Part shown: one piece after another, positions 1-7,310 of the stretch
Layout of the letters: each line of letters opens with the position of its first letter
Position numbering within the stretch: the stretch's first letter is position 1
The notes under the pieces: generated by a model
What the model saw: the letters and a program-made list of their open reading frames with translations, nothing else
Database searches by the model: none
What the model was told of the DNA's origin: nothing
Source of the DNA: Candidatus Thiosymbion ectosymbiont of Robbea hypermnestra
GTDB taxonomy: Bacteria > Pseudomonadota > Gammaproteobacteria > Chromatiales > Chromatiaceae
NCBI GenBank assembly: GCA_020443945.1
Contig: JAIZWN010000320.1
Span: 1-11,121, forward strand
Direction of reading: 5' to 3'
Length of the DNA: 11,121 nt
Position numbers and translations under genes: made by a program

Positions 1-14
1 GTTCCGGTGACTGG

Positions 15-56
15 CCATCCCTGGCACCTGGGTTCCGGCACTCCCTGCCGGAATGA
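15..56 (+). repeat. Dispersed palindromic repeat (REP-like), copy 1
   Basis: A short imperfect element built around a perfect 8-bp inverted repeat, TTCCGGCA (33-40) and TGCCGGAA (46-53), separated by CTCCC. A second copy in opposite orientation lies at 9164-9207. The two share the palindrome and also the preceding CCATCCCTGG (15-24 here), so the homologous unit is roughly 42 bases rather than just the stem. This is the behaviour of a dispersed extragenic palindrome of the REP/dRS3 kind. It sits immediately upstream of the nucleotidyltransferase gene leader. Two copies are seen; membership of a genome-wide family is inferred. Confidence 0.7.
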
Positions 57-148
57 CGGCCAACGGGCGCCTTACCCATAACCCACGATCCCTTTGTGGC
101 TTGGTGTCTTTGTGTGAGAATTGAGAACATCCCTTAAGGATTTCCGCC
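57..148 (+). promoter_or_regulatory. Leader of the nucleotidyltransferase gene, weak promoter candidate
   Basis: Non-coding stretch upstream of the gene at 149. It contains a GT-rich tract with the direct repeat CTTTGTG at 92-98 and 108-114. A weak sigma70-like pair can be drawn: TTGTGG at 94-99 and GAGAAT at 116-121 with 16 bases between, each matching only part of consensus. The ribosome binding site is convincing: AAGGA at 136-140, eight bases before the ATG at 149, which decides the start of that gene against the in-frame ATG at 179. The promoter hexamers are tentative. Confidence 0.3.
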
Positions 149-1267
149 ATGCAGCATCAGGTACCGGTTTCCCGTCGCATGTCCGATACCTACCACCCGC
201 ACGTATTGCTGTTGGCAAGGGCGCTTTCCGGTAGACGGGTGCAGGTTCCCCGCGGCTCTGAAAAAGCCACGACGCGGTTGCTGAAAACGGCGCGGAACCA
301 TGGTGTCGAGGCCATGTTCGACCGTCGCAGGCAGGAAGGCGTCGTACAGGGTCTGGTTGACGAGGACCGCACGGCGTCGAGAGCAAAGAATCGAGACTAT
401 GCCGCCCATGACCTGATGTTGACCGCCGTCATCAGGCAAACGCTCGATCTGCTGGCCGCGGCGAATATCCCCGCGCTTCTTCTGAAAGGGACGCCCATCG
501 GATTTCGATACTACCAGGCTCCCTATCTGAGAACCCGTTGCGATACCGATTGCTTTATTCGGGCTGCGGACAGGGAGATGGCCGCCGGGATTCTCGCGTC
601 GAACGGCTATCGGATAGCGGGCCTGGACCAAAGATTCCACTCCTCCAGGCAATTCGGCGCTACCCGCCGATCCCGGCAGGGTTCCGCCGTGTCGTTCGAT
701 ATTCATTGGAAGCTCAGCAACCGCACCCTCTTCGACGACATCCTGCCATTCGAGGAGTGCTGGAAAACCCGCCGTCCGCTCCCCGAGCTCGGCGGTAACG
801 CCTATATGCCGTCGCCCCCTCAGCTGCTGCTGCATACCTGTATCCACCGTATCGCGCACGGCAGAAATACCATGCGCAACCGGTTGATCTGGCTCTACGA
901 CGTCCACCTGATCACCCAGGGGTTCTCGGCGGAGGATTTCGACCGGTTTCGGCGCCTGGCGATCGAGAAGCGGGTAGGTATGCTCTGTCTGGACGCGCTG
1001 GTCATGTGCCAGTACTACTTCCGCACCACCTATCCGGAACGCTATTTGGTCACGCTGACCCGCAACCGCCGACAGGAGCCCAGCGCACGCCTGCTGCGGG
1101 CATCGAAACCGAGATGGGTGCTGGCGGACCTCTGGGCACTGGAGACGCCGCGCGAGAAACTCGCCTTTTCGCGCGAGCTGCTGTTTCCTCCGCGCTTGGC
1201 CGAGGAAACCGGCTGGTTACCGAGAATGAGGACCTGGGCGGTCCATCTGCTATCTAAGATCGGATAG
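149..1267 (+). CDS. Nucleotidyltransferase family protein (PF14907-like, uncharacterised)
   Basis: A 372-residue soluble protein without signal peptide or membrane helices. It resembles the uncharacterised nucleotidyltransferase family (NTP_transf_5): LLLKG near residues 110-114, R-x-C-D-x-D at 130-134 (the paired Asp132/Asp134 expected to bind metal), DIHW at 184-187, a CIH at 231-233 and WLYDVH at 248-253. These are the landmarks of the family's nucleotidyltransferase core followed by a helical tail. The substrate is unknown. Family members are often found in exopolysaccharide/exosortase loci and beside PqqD-like or kinase-like genes in peptide-modification loci. Here it converges on a glycan operon with only 18 bases between the stops, so a role in polysaccharide assembly or decoration is the likeliest guess. 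AAGGA eight bases upstream supports the first ATG. Family assignment is fairly sure, function is not. Confidence 0.75.
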   Translation: MQHQVPVSRRMSDTYHPHVLLLARALSGRRVQVPRGSEKATTRLLKTARNHGVEAMFDRRRQEGVVQGLVDEDRTASRAKNRDYAAHDLMLTAVIRQTLDLLAAANIPALLLKGTPIGFRYYQAPYLRTRCDTDCFIRAADREMAAGILASNGYRIAGLDQRFHSSRQFGATRRSRQGSAVSFDIHWKLSNRTLFDDILPFEECWKTRRPLPELGGNAYMPSPPQLLLHTCIHRIAHGRNTMRNRLIWLYDVHLITQGFSAEDFDRFRRLAIEKRVGMLCLDALVMCQYYFRTTYPERYLVTLTRNRRQEPSARLLRASKPRWVLADLWALETPREKLAFSRELLFPPRLAEETGWLPRMRTWAVHLLSKIG

Positions 1268-1285
1268 CGACGAGAACCGACCGGA

Positions 1286-2407
1286 TCAGACCCCCAATTC
1301 CCGGTAAACGTCATAGGTCTTTCGGAACACGATTCGCTCGTCGAATTCCTTCAGCACCTTCTTATGCCCGGCAACACCGAATCGCCGGCATACCTCCGGG
1401 GCATCGCGCAAGTCCGCGATCCTGGCGCTCAGCGCCGCCACATCTCCGACGGGAACCAGGTATCCGTTGACTCCGTCCTCTACGATCTCCCGGCATCCGG
1501 GCGCGTCCGTGGCGACAATGGGCAATTCCATCGCCGCCGCCTCGACCAACCCCCTGGGAACACCCTCCCGGTAGCTCGGCAGCACGGCCAGGTCCACAGT
1601 GCGCATCAATGGCACCATGTCATCCACGTATCCGAGCACCTCGACCACGCCGGCCTCGTCCCAGCGGGCGATCTCTTCCGGCAGCACCGAGGAGGGGTTG
1701 CCCGGGTCCGGCCTGCCCGCCAGTAGAAACTCTATCTTTCCAAGCCGCGATCCCAGTCGTTTGGCCGCATCGACATATTCCCGGATACCCTTGTCCCATA
1801 ACAGGCGCGAGGCGAAAAGAACCCGAAAGGGTCCATCCCGCTTCCGTTCGAGTGGGGCGAAACGGGTGGTATTTACACCGGAACTCCTGATCAGGCGAAT
1901 CCGCCCGTCACCGATCAGTCTGAGCTGGGAGAAAAAGCGCGCATCGTCTGGATTCTGCAGGATAAGCCGGCTTTTGGAACCGCCGAGCGTGAGCTTGAGC
2001 AAGGACTTCACCAGCGGTCTGAGCAGCCTTGCCCGCGGGGAATCGCTGATGAACAGATGCCCGAGCCCGGTGACCGCGTTGATGCGCCGATCGATCCCGA
2101 GCCAGCGGGCCGCGAGCGAGCCATACACCACGCATTTGATGGTGAAGTTGTGGACCACGTCCGGCCTTTCCGCCCGGAAGATTTCCAGAATCCGCCTCAG
2201 CAGCTTGAGCTCGCTGAACAGGTTCAGGCTGCACCTGTCCATCGGCAGTGGAAACCAGCGAAATCCCTCCGCTTCGAGCAGGGGGCCATAATCCCCGGAC
2301 GGCGACATCATTACAACCTCGATCCCTTGCTCGCGCAGAAAGCGGGCGAGCCCGAGCCGAAAGTTGTAGAGATACCAATCCGTGTTGGCAAAAAACAGAA
2401 CCTTCAT
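1286..2407 (-). CDS. Glycosyltransferase family 4 (GT-B fold)
   Basis: A 373-residue glycosyltransferase expected to act at the cytoplasmic face of the membrane, adding a sugar to a lipid-linked glycan. The N-terminal Rossmann half starts with MKVLFFANTDWYLYNFR, typical of CapM/PglA-like GT4 enzymes, and contains the conserved VHNFTIK (85-91) and AVTGLGH (111-117). The C-terminal donor-binding half begins near residue 194 with FRVLFASRLLWDKGI, followed by LLAGRPDPGN (228-237) and a canonical E-x7-E motif, Glu281 to Glu289, which contacts the nucleotide sugar. Length is normal for the family. It is the third and last gene of the asnB-epsG-GT operon, 27 bases after the polymerase stop, and no strong Shine-Dalgarno is visible. 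The resemblance is to N-acetylgalactosaminyl- or galactosyl-type transferases, but the sugar cannot be named from sequence. Confidence 0.88.
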   Translation of the reverse strand: MKVLFFANTDWYLYNFRLGLARFLREQGIEVVMMSPSGDYGPLLEAEGFRWFPLPMDRCSLNLFSELKLLRRILEIFRAERPDVVHNFTIKCVVYGSLAARWLGIDRRINAVTGLGHLFISDSPRARLLRPLVKSLLKLTLGGSKSRLILQNPDDARFFSQLRLIGDGRIRLIRSSGVNTTRFAPLERKRDGPFRVLFASRLLWDKGIREYVDAAKRLGSRLGKIEFLLAGRPDPGNPSSVLPEEIARWDEAGVVEVLGYVDDMVPLMRTVDLAVLPSYREGVPRGLVEAAAMELPIVATDAPGCREIVEDGVNGYLVPVGDVAALSARIADLRDAPEVCRRFGVAGHKKVLKEFDERIVFRKTYDVYRELGV

Positions 2408-2434
2408 ACGATCGGTGTTCAGGATTCAGTCGTG

Positions 2435-3475
2435 CTAAGGCAACAGAATATTCCGGTATGGTAACCAATACTCGGCATGGGTCGCATAGTTCAGCCAGAC
2501 GAAGAGTACCGCGGCATATCCCGTGATGATGGCGAGACGAATGAGCTGCGGAGAAAATTGTCCCCACATCAGGATCGGCAGACGTGCGAATACCGCGATC
2601 TGCAAAGGCGTGAAATACAGAGAAATGCGGTCGACCGCGGTCGTTGCCAGATTGACGAGAATGACAGCGGCCAACGCGGCAATGGATAGCCAGAACCAAA
2701 TACCGTAGGCGGGAAACAAGAGTTTCCACCGCTTCGCGTACAACAACAGCAACACACCGGGGACCAGGTTCATGAAGACCCTGATCTTCGCCCCCTGCGA
2801 TTCCATTTGCTTGTCCACATATTCACGCCAAAGGTGGTCCTGATGTTCCGCCAGAAAAAGGTCCCACAGGCCGTAAGCCACCGCAACGACCGTTATGCCC
2901 TGCCAGAACCAACCCCGCCGATGACTGATGAGAATACCCAAAGGCACCAACAACACCGCGCTTTTGTGAAAGGTTGTACCCAGGGCGATCCAAACGAGGT
3001 AACGCAGAAAATAGCCGCGTTCTATATCGGCGAGGGCGAAAAAGAAGAAACCCAAGGCGACGCTTTGCCTCGTATAGCCCATGGCCATGACCACGATCAG
3101 ATAGGGCACCGCTACCGCAAAACCCAGCCAGGGCCAGGGCAGTTGTCGGCAGTATCTGAGCAGCCCGAGAATGAAAAACGCCCCGCAAACCGTATTGACC
3201 CCGTAGATATCCCACCCCCATTTGGCCATCAGCCAGTTGAGCAACAGGTATCCGGGATCCTCCGAGAACCCGATCTCCTTCAGGGGCAGCTCGAGCGTAT
3301 GGTGATAGTACTTGAGGTAGTTGGACCAGTCCCCACCGACCTGGTCCCGAAAACCGACGGCAAGGACGAAGAGCAGGCCGACGATAAACCAGGTCGAGGT
3401 CAACCGATCGGGTCGTCTCACCCCGACGAACGCCGGAAGCGCGGGAACCGTATAGAGGAACCAGTAGGCGAACAT
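2435..3475 (-). CDS. EpsG/Wzy-like polysaccharide polymerase
   Basis: A polytopic inner-membrane protein of 346 residues with about ten hydrophobic segments, matching the EpsG family of O-antigen/exopolysaccharide polymerases that join lipid-linked repeat units in the periplasm. Family landmarks are GFRDQVGGDWSNY just after the second helix, MGYTRQSVALGF in the middle, the short HKSA before the following helix, and DRISLYF near the C-terminal third. I place the start at the ATG at 3475. An in-frame TTG at 3493 would add six basic residues but lies inside the asnB coding sequence. With the ATG, the asnB stop and this start are separated by one base, so translational coupling is likely. The downstream glycosyltransferase supports a role in polysaccharide assembly. 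Wzy-type enzymes diverge widely, so the repeat unit cannot be predicted. Confidence 0.85.
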   Translation of the reverse strand: MFAYWFLYTVPALPAFVGVRRPDRLTSTWFIVGLLFVLAVGFRDQVGGDWSNYLKYYHHTLELPLKEIGFSEDPGYLLLNWLMAKWGWDIYGVNTVCGAFFILGLLRYCRQLPWPWLGFAVAVPYLIVVMAMGYTRQSVALGFFFFALADIERGYFLRYLVWIALGTTFHKSAVLLVPLGILISHRRGWFWQGITVVAVAYGLWDLFLAEHQDHLWREYVDKQMESQGAKIRVFMNLVPGVLLLLYAKRWKLLFPAYGIWFWLSIAALAAVILVNLATTAVDRISLYFTPLQIAVFARLPILMWGQFSPQLIRLAIITGYAAVLFVWLNYATHAEYWLPYRNILLP

Positions 3476-3476
3476 C

Positions 3477-5498
3477 TCAGGTCTGCGCCGCAAGCCAGGC
3501 CTGGAACATCAATACCGCCCAGAGCGCATGCTGCCGATTACGTTGTCTGCCCAGATGCTCCCGCCAACACCGGCGGATAGACACAGGATCGAGGAAACCC
3601 TCGCGCTCCAGACGTTGCTCGTTCAGAAGCTCCTCGGCCCAGTCCCGCAGGGGGCCACGCAACCACTGTGCCAGCGGGATGCCGAAACCCTGCTTGGGCC
3701 GCTCGATCAGCTCTTGGGGCACATACTTGTAGAGGATCCGGCGCAGTGGCCTTTTACCCACCCCGCCACGGATCTTCATCGCCAGCGGCATCCGCCAGGC
3801 GAGCTCCACCACCCGATGATCCAGGAAGGGCACCCGGGTTTCCAGCGAGACCGCCATGGCCGCCCGATCGAGCTTACACAGGATATCGGCCGGGAGGTAG
3901 GTCATGGCATCGAGATACATCATCCGGTGTTCAGGTTCGTGCAGCAGGGGCCATTCGTTACGACGGGACAAGAGGGTCGATACCTCCCGGGCGCCTCGGA
4001 CGACGGTCGTCGGCCGTTTCCATTCGGAGACCAGGTTTCGGTAAAAATCATCGAAGTCGCGCACGCCCGATAAGGCCTCCGACAGCTTATGGGCCTTGTC
4101 CCCGAGGAGATTCGCGCGAATTTTCAATCGGCCGCCGAGCGCATCCCAGCGGTCCACGGATTGGCTCAGGATCAATCGCACCAAGGCCCGACGGGCAGGC
4201 CATGGGATCCGGGCGAGCCTGGTCCAGATGCGTTTCGCCCAGAGATAGCGGTTATAGCCTCCGAAGAGCTCATCGCCAGCATCGCCGGAGAGTATCACGG
4301 TCACATGCCCTTGTGCCTGTCGGCAAACCAACAGGGTCGGAATCTGGGAAGAGTCGGCAAAGGGCTCGTCGTAGATGTGCGGAAGCCGGGGTATGACATC
4401 CAGCGCCTCACGAGCGGTCACCCGGAACTCCGTATGATCCGTGCCCAGGTGGCGAGCGACGGCTCGGGCGTAACCGGCCTCGTCGTGGGCGGTATTCTCG
4501 AACCCGACGGTAAAGGTTTTGATCGGCGTGGTCGCCTCCGCTTGCATCAAGGCGACGATGGTGGACGAATCCACTCCGCCGGAAAGGAATGCCCCGAGGG
4601 GTACGTCGGCGATGGATTGGAGTCGGATCGACTCGCGCAGCCGCGCCTCGAGCGCACCGACCGCCGCCGTCTCGTCCCTCAGCGGGACGGCAGCTCTTGC
4701 CTCCGCGATCCGGTGCAGGGACCACCAACGCCGCAACGACAGGCCCGGCGCGTCCATCGAGGCATACGGCGGAGTAGCTGGGCGGCCGGCGACGCCTTCC
4801 CGTGCCAGCGTCAGCCGGCAGCCGGGCTCCAGCTTGTAGATTCCCCGGTAGATGGACCAGGGTTCGGGCACATAGACAAAGCGCAGATAGGTCGCCAGGA
4901 CATCCCGGTCGATCGGGTTATCGAAGCCCGGAAACCGGCGTAATGCCTTGAGCTCGGAGGCGAAGACGAACCCCCCCCGGCACCATCCATAGTAGAGCGG
5001 CTTCTCGCCCAAGCGGTCGCGAGCTAAATGTAATCGCCGCTCGGTCCGATCCCACAGGGCGATGGCGAACATTCCCACCAGGCGGCGCAAGGTCGCCTCC
5101 AACCCCCACTGCTCACAGGCCGCAAGCAGGGTCTCGGTGTCCGAGTGCCCATGCCATGCCGGTGGTCGTCCCCCTCCACCTCGGAGAGAACCGGAAGCCT
5201 GATTCCCATGGATCTGCCTTTCCAGTTCCGCCCGTAGCTCGGCATGATTGTAAATCTCGCCGTTGAAGACCAACACGAACCGCCCGCTCGCCGCCGCCAT
5301 CGGTTGGTGACCGGCCGGAGAGGGGTCCAGGATGGACAAGCGCCGATGGGCCAAGGCAATTCCCGCGTCCTCGTCGATCCAGCATCCGGCATCATCGGGA
5401 CCACGGTGCGCCAAGGCGCCCGCCATGTGTTTCGCAACCCGCTCCGTGGCGTCCGCCCAGGTAGCCGCTCGGAAAAAAAAGCCCACGATGCCGCACAT
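3477..5498 (-). CDS. asnB: Asparagine synthase (glutamine-hydrolysing) / glycan-locus amidotransferase
   Basis: A 673-residue class II glutamine amidotransferase. The N-terminal Ntn-hydrolase domain begins MCGIVGFF, so Cys2 is the nucleophile after Met removal, with HRGPDD at 31-36, FNGEIYNH at 78-85 and SDTE at 119-122. The synthetase domain carries the ATP PP-loop LSGGVDSS (305-312), the YDEPFADSSQIP region (376-387), GDAGDELFGGY (405-415) and LDRAAMAVSLETRVPFLD (543-560). All expected catalytic elements are present. Family enzymes convert aspartate to asparagine or, in polysaccharide loci, are thought to amidate other carboxylates. As first gene of the operon with an EpsG-like polymerase and a GT4, it may amidate a uronic acid or act on the polymer precursor (inference). 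Two oddities: about 16 extra residues before SDTE, and a run of eight T's encoding part of GFFF at residues 6-9. No strong ribosome binding site is visible. Confidence 0.9.
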   Translation of the reverse strand: MCGIVGFFFRAATWADATERVAKHMAGALAHRGPDDAGCWIDEDAGIALAHRRLSILDPSPAGHQPMAAASGRFVLVFNGEIYNHAELRAELERQIHGNQASGSLRGGGGRPPAWHGHSDTETLLAACEQWGLEATLRRLVGMFAIALWDRTERRLHLARDRLGEKPLYYGWCRGGFVFASELKALRRFPGFDNPIDRDVLATYLRFVYVPEPWSIYRGIYKLEPGCRLTLAREGVAGRPATPPYASMDAPGLSLRRWWSLHRIAEARAAVPLRDETAAVGALEARLRESIRLQSIADVPLGAFLSGGVDSSTIVALMQAEATTPIKTFTVGFENTAHDEAGYARAVARHLGTDHTEFRVTAREALDVIPRLPHIYDEPFADSSQIPTLLVCRQAQGHVTVILSGDAGDELFGGYNRYLWAKRIWTRLARIPWPARRALVRLILSQSVDRWDALGGRLKIRANLLGDKAHKLSEALSGVRDFDDFYRNLVSEWKRPTTVVRGAREVSTLLSRRNEWPLLHEPEHRMMYLDAMTYLPADILCKLDRAAMAVSLETRVPFLDHRVVELAWRMPLAMKIRGGVGKRPLRRILYKYVPQELIERPKQGFGIPLAQWLRGPLRDWAEELLNEQRLEREGFLDPVSIRRCWREHLGRQRNRQHALWAVLMFQAWLAAQT

Positions 5499-5594
5499 CC
5501 GTCATTCGTATCCCGTTTCAGAACATTCCGCGCGTTAATCGAGAGCGAGAGTTCAGGAAGTGACGCCGGATTGAGTGGGATCTTCCAATGCCCC

Positions 5595-5620
5595 GGATGA
5601 TACATCCTGTACCCGGATGT
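5595..5620. promoter_or_regulatory. GGATG/CATCC half-site cluster upstream of asnB operon
   Basis: Three copies of one pentamer lie together about 100-120 bases before the asnB start: GGATG at 5595-5599, ACATCC at 5602-5607 and GGATGT at 5615-5620. The first two form a perfect inverted repeat with a 3-base spacer. The second and third form another with a 7-base spacer. The outer two form an 8-bp direct repeat CCCGGATG spaced 20 bases, close to two helical turns. This resembles an operator or a leader hairpin. An AT-rich tract around 5657-5668, reading TATATAAAA on the minus strand, is a possible -10 region upstream, but I found no convincing -35. Function is inferred only. Confidence 0.35.
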
Positions 5621-5664
5621 TCGGATTCTTTCCCATTTTTCGGGCTTTCATGGTCGTATTTTTA

Positions 5665-5686
5665 TATAACCCGGGTTCCACGGGTA
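5665..5686 (-). terminator. Weak hairpin after tldD
   Basis: Directly after the tldD stop the minus strand reads ACCCG, a 7-base loop, then CGGGT, with partial pairing extending outward, followed by an AT-rich tract (TATATAAAAATA) rather than a clean run of T's. It could slow or end tldD transcription before the asnB operon, but the stem is only 5 perfect pairs, so I regard it as a weak candidate. Confidence 0.25.
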
Positions 5687-5687
5687 T

Positions 5688-7130
5688 TCAGGCATTGGTT
5701 CCGCCCACTACCAGGCCGTCGATGCGCAGGGTCGGCTGACCGACCCCGACGGGCACATTCTGGCCTTCCTTGCCGCAGGTGCCGACCCCTGGGTCCAGCT
5801 CGAGATCGTTGCCGACCAGGCTTACCCGGGTCAGCACCTCGGGGCCGTTGCCGATGAGGGTAGCGCCCTTGACCGGGGCCCCGATCCGGCCGTGCTCGAT
5901 CCGATAGGCCTCGCTGGCGGAGAAGACGAATTTGCCGGAGGTAATGTCCACCTGGCCGCCCCCGAAGTTGACGGCATACAGGCCCTGGTCCACCGAGGCG
6001 ATGATCTCCTGCGGGTCCCGGTCGCCGGGGAGCATGTAGGTGTTGGTCATGCGCGGCAGGGGCAGATGGGCGTAGGATTCGCGCCGGCCATTGCCGGTCG
6101 GGGGCATGTTCATCAGCCGGGCGTTGAGCTTGTCCTGCATGTAGCCGCGCAACAGGCCGTTCTCGATCAGCAGGGTGTTGGCCGTCGGGGTGCCCTCGTC
6201 GTCCAGGTTCAGGGAGCCCCGACGTCCCGGCAGGGTGCCGTCGTCCACGACCGTCACGCCGGACGCGGCGACCTGCTCGCCCAGGCGGCCGGCGAAGGCG
6301 GAGGTGTCCTTACGGTTGAAGTCCCCTTCCAGGCCGTGGCCCACCGCCTCATGCAGCAAGACGCCGGGCCAGCCGGGGCCAAGCACCACGGTCATGGTGC
6401 CGGCGGGGGCGGCGACGGCCTCCAGATTGGTCAGGGCCATGCGGACCGCCTCCCGGGCATACCCCTCGCCACGGTCCGCCGCGAGAAAATAGTCCAGACC
6501 CTGACGGGCGCCGCCGCCGCTCGCCCCCTGCTCGCGCCGACCGTCTTGCTCGGCGATCACGGAGACGTTGAGGCGCACCAGGGGCCGGACATCGGCCGTC
6601 AGGGCGCCGTCGTCCCCGGCCACCAGGATCACCTCATGGGCCGCCACCAGGCTCGTGGTGACCTGCCGGACCCGTGGATCCAGGCGCCGCGCCGCCTGGT
6701 CCACCCGGTGCAGCAGGGCGATCTTCCGCTCGTCCGGCAGGCTGACCACCGGATTGTCCGGCCCGTACAGCCGGCGCTCGACCGGTGCGTCGGCTACCCG
6801 GACCCGCCCCTCGGCGCCGCTCCGGGCGATGGCCCGGGCCGCCTGCGTGGCCTCCAGCAGGGCCGGGAGCCGCAGCTCGTCGGAGTAGGCGAAGCCCGTC
6901 TTCTCGCCGCTGACGGCGCGCACCCCCGCCCCCTGCTCGATACTGCAGTTGCCCTCCTTGATGATGCCATCCTCCAGGACCCAGGACTGGAGCCGGCTGG
7001 ACTGGAAGTAGAGATCGGCGGCATCGATGTCCGGGCCCGCGAGCCGTCCGAGCAGACGGTCGAGGTCTCCGATCTCAAGCTCGGCGGGCGTCAGGATACT
7101 CTCGTGGGCGACCCGGATGGGATCCTTCAT
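5688..7130 (-). CDS. tldD: TldD metalloprotease subunit
   Basis: Zinc metalloprotease subunit that, with TldE/PmbA, degrades unfolded or short peptides in the cytosol and in enterobacteria also matures microcin B17 and degrades the antitoxin CcdA. The 480-residue product has nearly the length of E. coli TldD and matches it along its whole course: DLYFQSS (39-45), the Zn/catalytic HEAVGH at 260-265 followed by GLEGDFNR, TPTGNGRRESYAHLP-like segment (344-357), NFGGGQVDITSGKFVFS (388-404) and the conserved CGKEGQ with Cys452, the third zinc ligand. The frame stays open upstream to a GTG at 7286, but that 52-residue stretch is proline-rich, not like the family, and covers palindromic DNA. The ATG at 7130 gives the family N-terminus, though no clear ribosome binding site precedes it. 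The partner tldE/pmbA is not in this window. Confidence 0.96.
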   Translation of the reverse strand: MKDPIRVAHESILTPAELEIGDLDRLLGRLAGPDIDAADLYFQSSRLQSWVLEDGIIKEGNCSIEQGAGVRAVSGEKTGFAYSDELRLPALLEATQAARAIARSGAEGRVRVADAPVERRLYGPDNPVVSLPDERKIALLHRVDQAARRLDPRVRQVTTSLVAAHEVILVAGDDGALTADVRPLVRLNVSVIAEQDGRREQGASGGGARQGLDYFLAADRGEGYAREAVRMALTNLEAVAAPAGTMTVVLGPGWPGVLLHEAVGHGLEGDFNRKDTSAFAGRLGEQVAASGVTVVDDGTLPGRRGSLNLDDEGTPTANTLLIENGLLRGYMQDKLNARLMNMPPTGNGRRESYAHLPLPRMTNTYMLPGDRDPQEIIASVDQGLYAVNFGGGQVDITSGKFVFSASEAYRIEHGRIGAPVKGATLIGNGPEVLTRVSLVGNDLELDPGVGTCGKEGQNVPVGVGQPTLRIDGLVVGGTNA

Positions 7131-7177
7131 GGCTGCGGGGAGGTTTTGCGCAGGGTGTTCATCGTTTACGGATTCGC

Positions 7178-7206
7178 ATACTAAAGCGTGCTCTCTCCAC
7201 GCGCAA
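7178..7206 (-). promoter_or_regulatory. Candidate tldD promoter
   Basis: On the minus strand TTGCGC (7206-7201) and TAGTAT (7183-7178) are separated by 17 bases, giving a -10 with four of six consensus bases and a weaker -35. Transcription would start near 7170 with a leader of about 40 bases to the tldD ATG. The spacer itself contains the inverted repeat GCGTG-CTCTCTC-CACGC. It is the best sigma70-like pair I could find in this gap, but it is weak. Confidence 0.3.
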
Positions 7207-7225
7207 AGCCAATCAAGCACCCTAC

Positions 7226-7290
7226 TCCCGAAATTCGGAAAAATCGGGATCGGAGGTAGTGGGTGAATCCCTTGAAAATTTACCACTACC
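7226..7290. repeat. Palindrome cluster between the DUF3050 gene and tldD
   Basis: Two perfect inverted repeats lie side by side. TCCCGA (7226-7231) pairs with TCGGGA (7244-7249). GGTAGTGG (7255-7262) pairs with CCACTACC (7283-7290) across a 20-base AT-richer loop. A related CCTACTCCC at 7221-7229 partly pairs with TCGGAGGTAG (7249-7258 region), so alternative foldings are possible. On the minus strand the element begins some 20 bases after the DUF3050 gene stop, where it could stabilise or terminate that transcript, but there is no T-run. It could equally be a short dispersed repeat. Confidence 0.5.
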
Positions 7291-7310
7291 CAAAAGGGGT
7301 TGTCGCGGGG

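Noticed and set aside
134..907. 257-codon minus-strand open frame over the nucleotidyltransferase gene
   Set aside because: No recognisable motif; the plus-strand frame has family motifs and a good ribosome binding site.
1268..1285. Possible bidirectional terminator between the convergent genes
   Set aside because: Only 18 bases with no stem or T-run.
3477..5498. Lasso-peptide cyclase (McjC-like) reading of the asnB gene next to TldD and a PF14907-type protein
   Set aside because: The gene has a complete glutaminase domain with Cys2, no precursor peptide, PqqD-like or B2 protease gene is visible, and the operon partners are polysaccharide genes.
5553..5651. 32-residue minus-strand ORF in the asnB leader (MKARKMGKNPN...)
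   Set aside because: No ribosome binding site, no family resemblance, and it overlaps the half-site array; a leader peptide cannot be excluded but is unsupported.
5892..7184. 430-codon plus-strand open frame antisense to tldD
   Set aside because: Composition is Gly/Gln/His/Val-rich with no family features; tldD on the other strand is certain.
7131..7286. 52-residue N-terminal extension of TldD starting at GTG
   Set aside because: It covers the palindromes and promoter candidate; starting at 7130 gives nearly the E. coli length.
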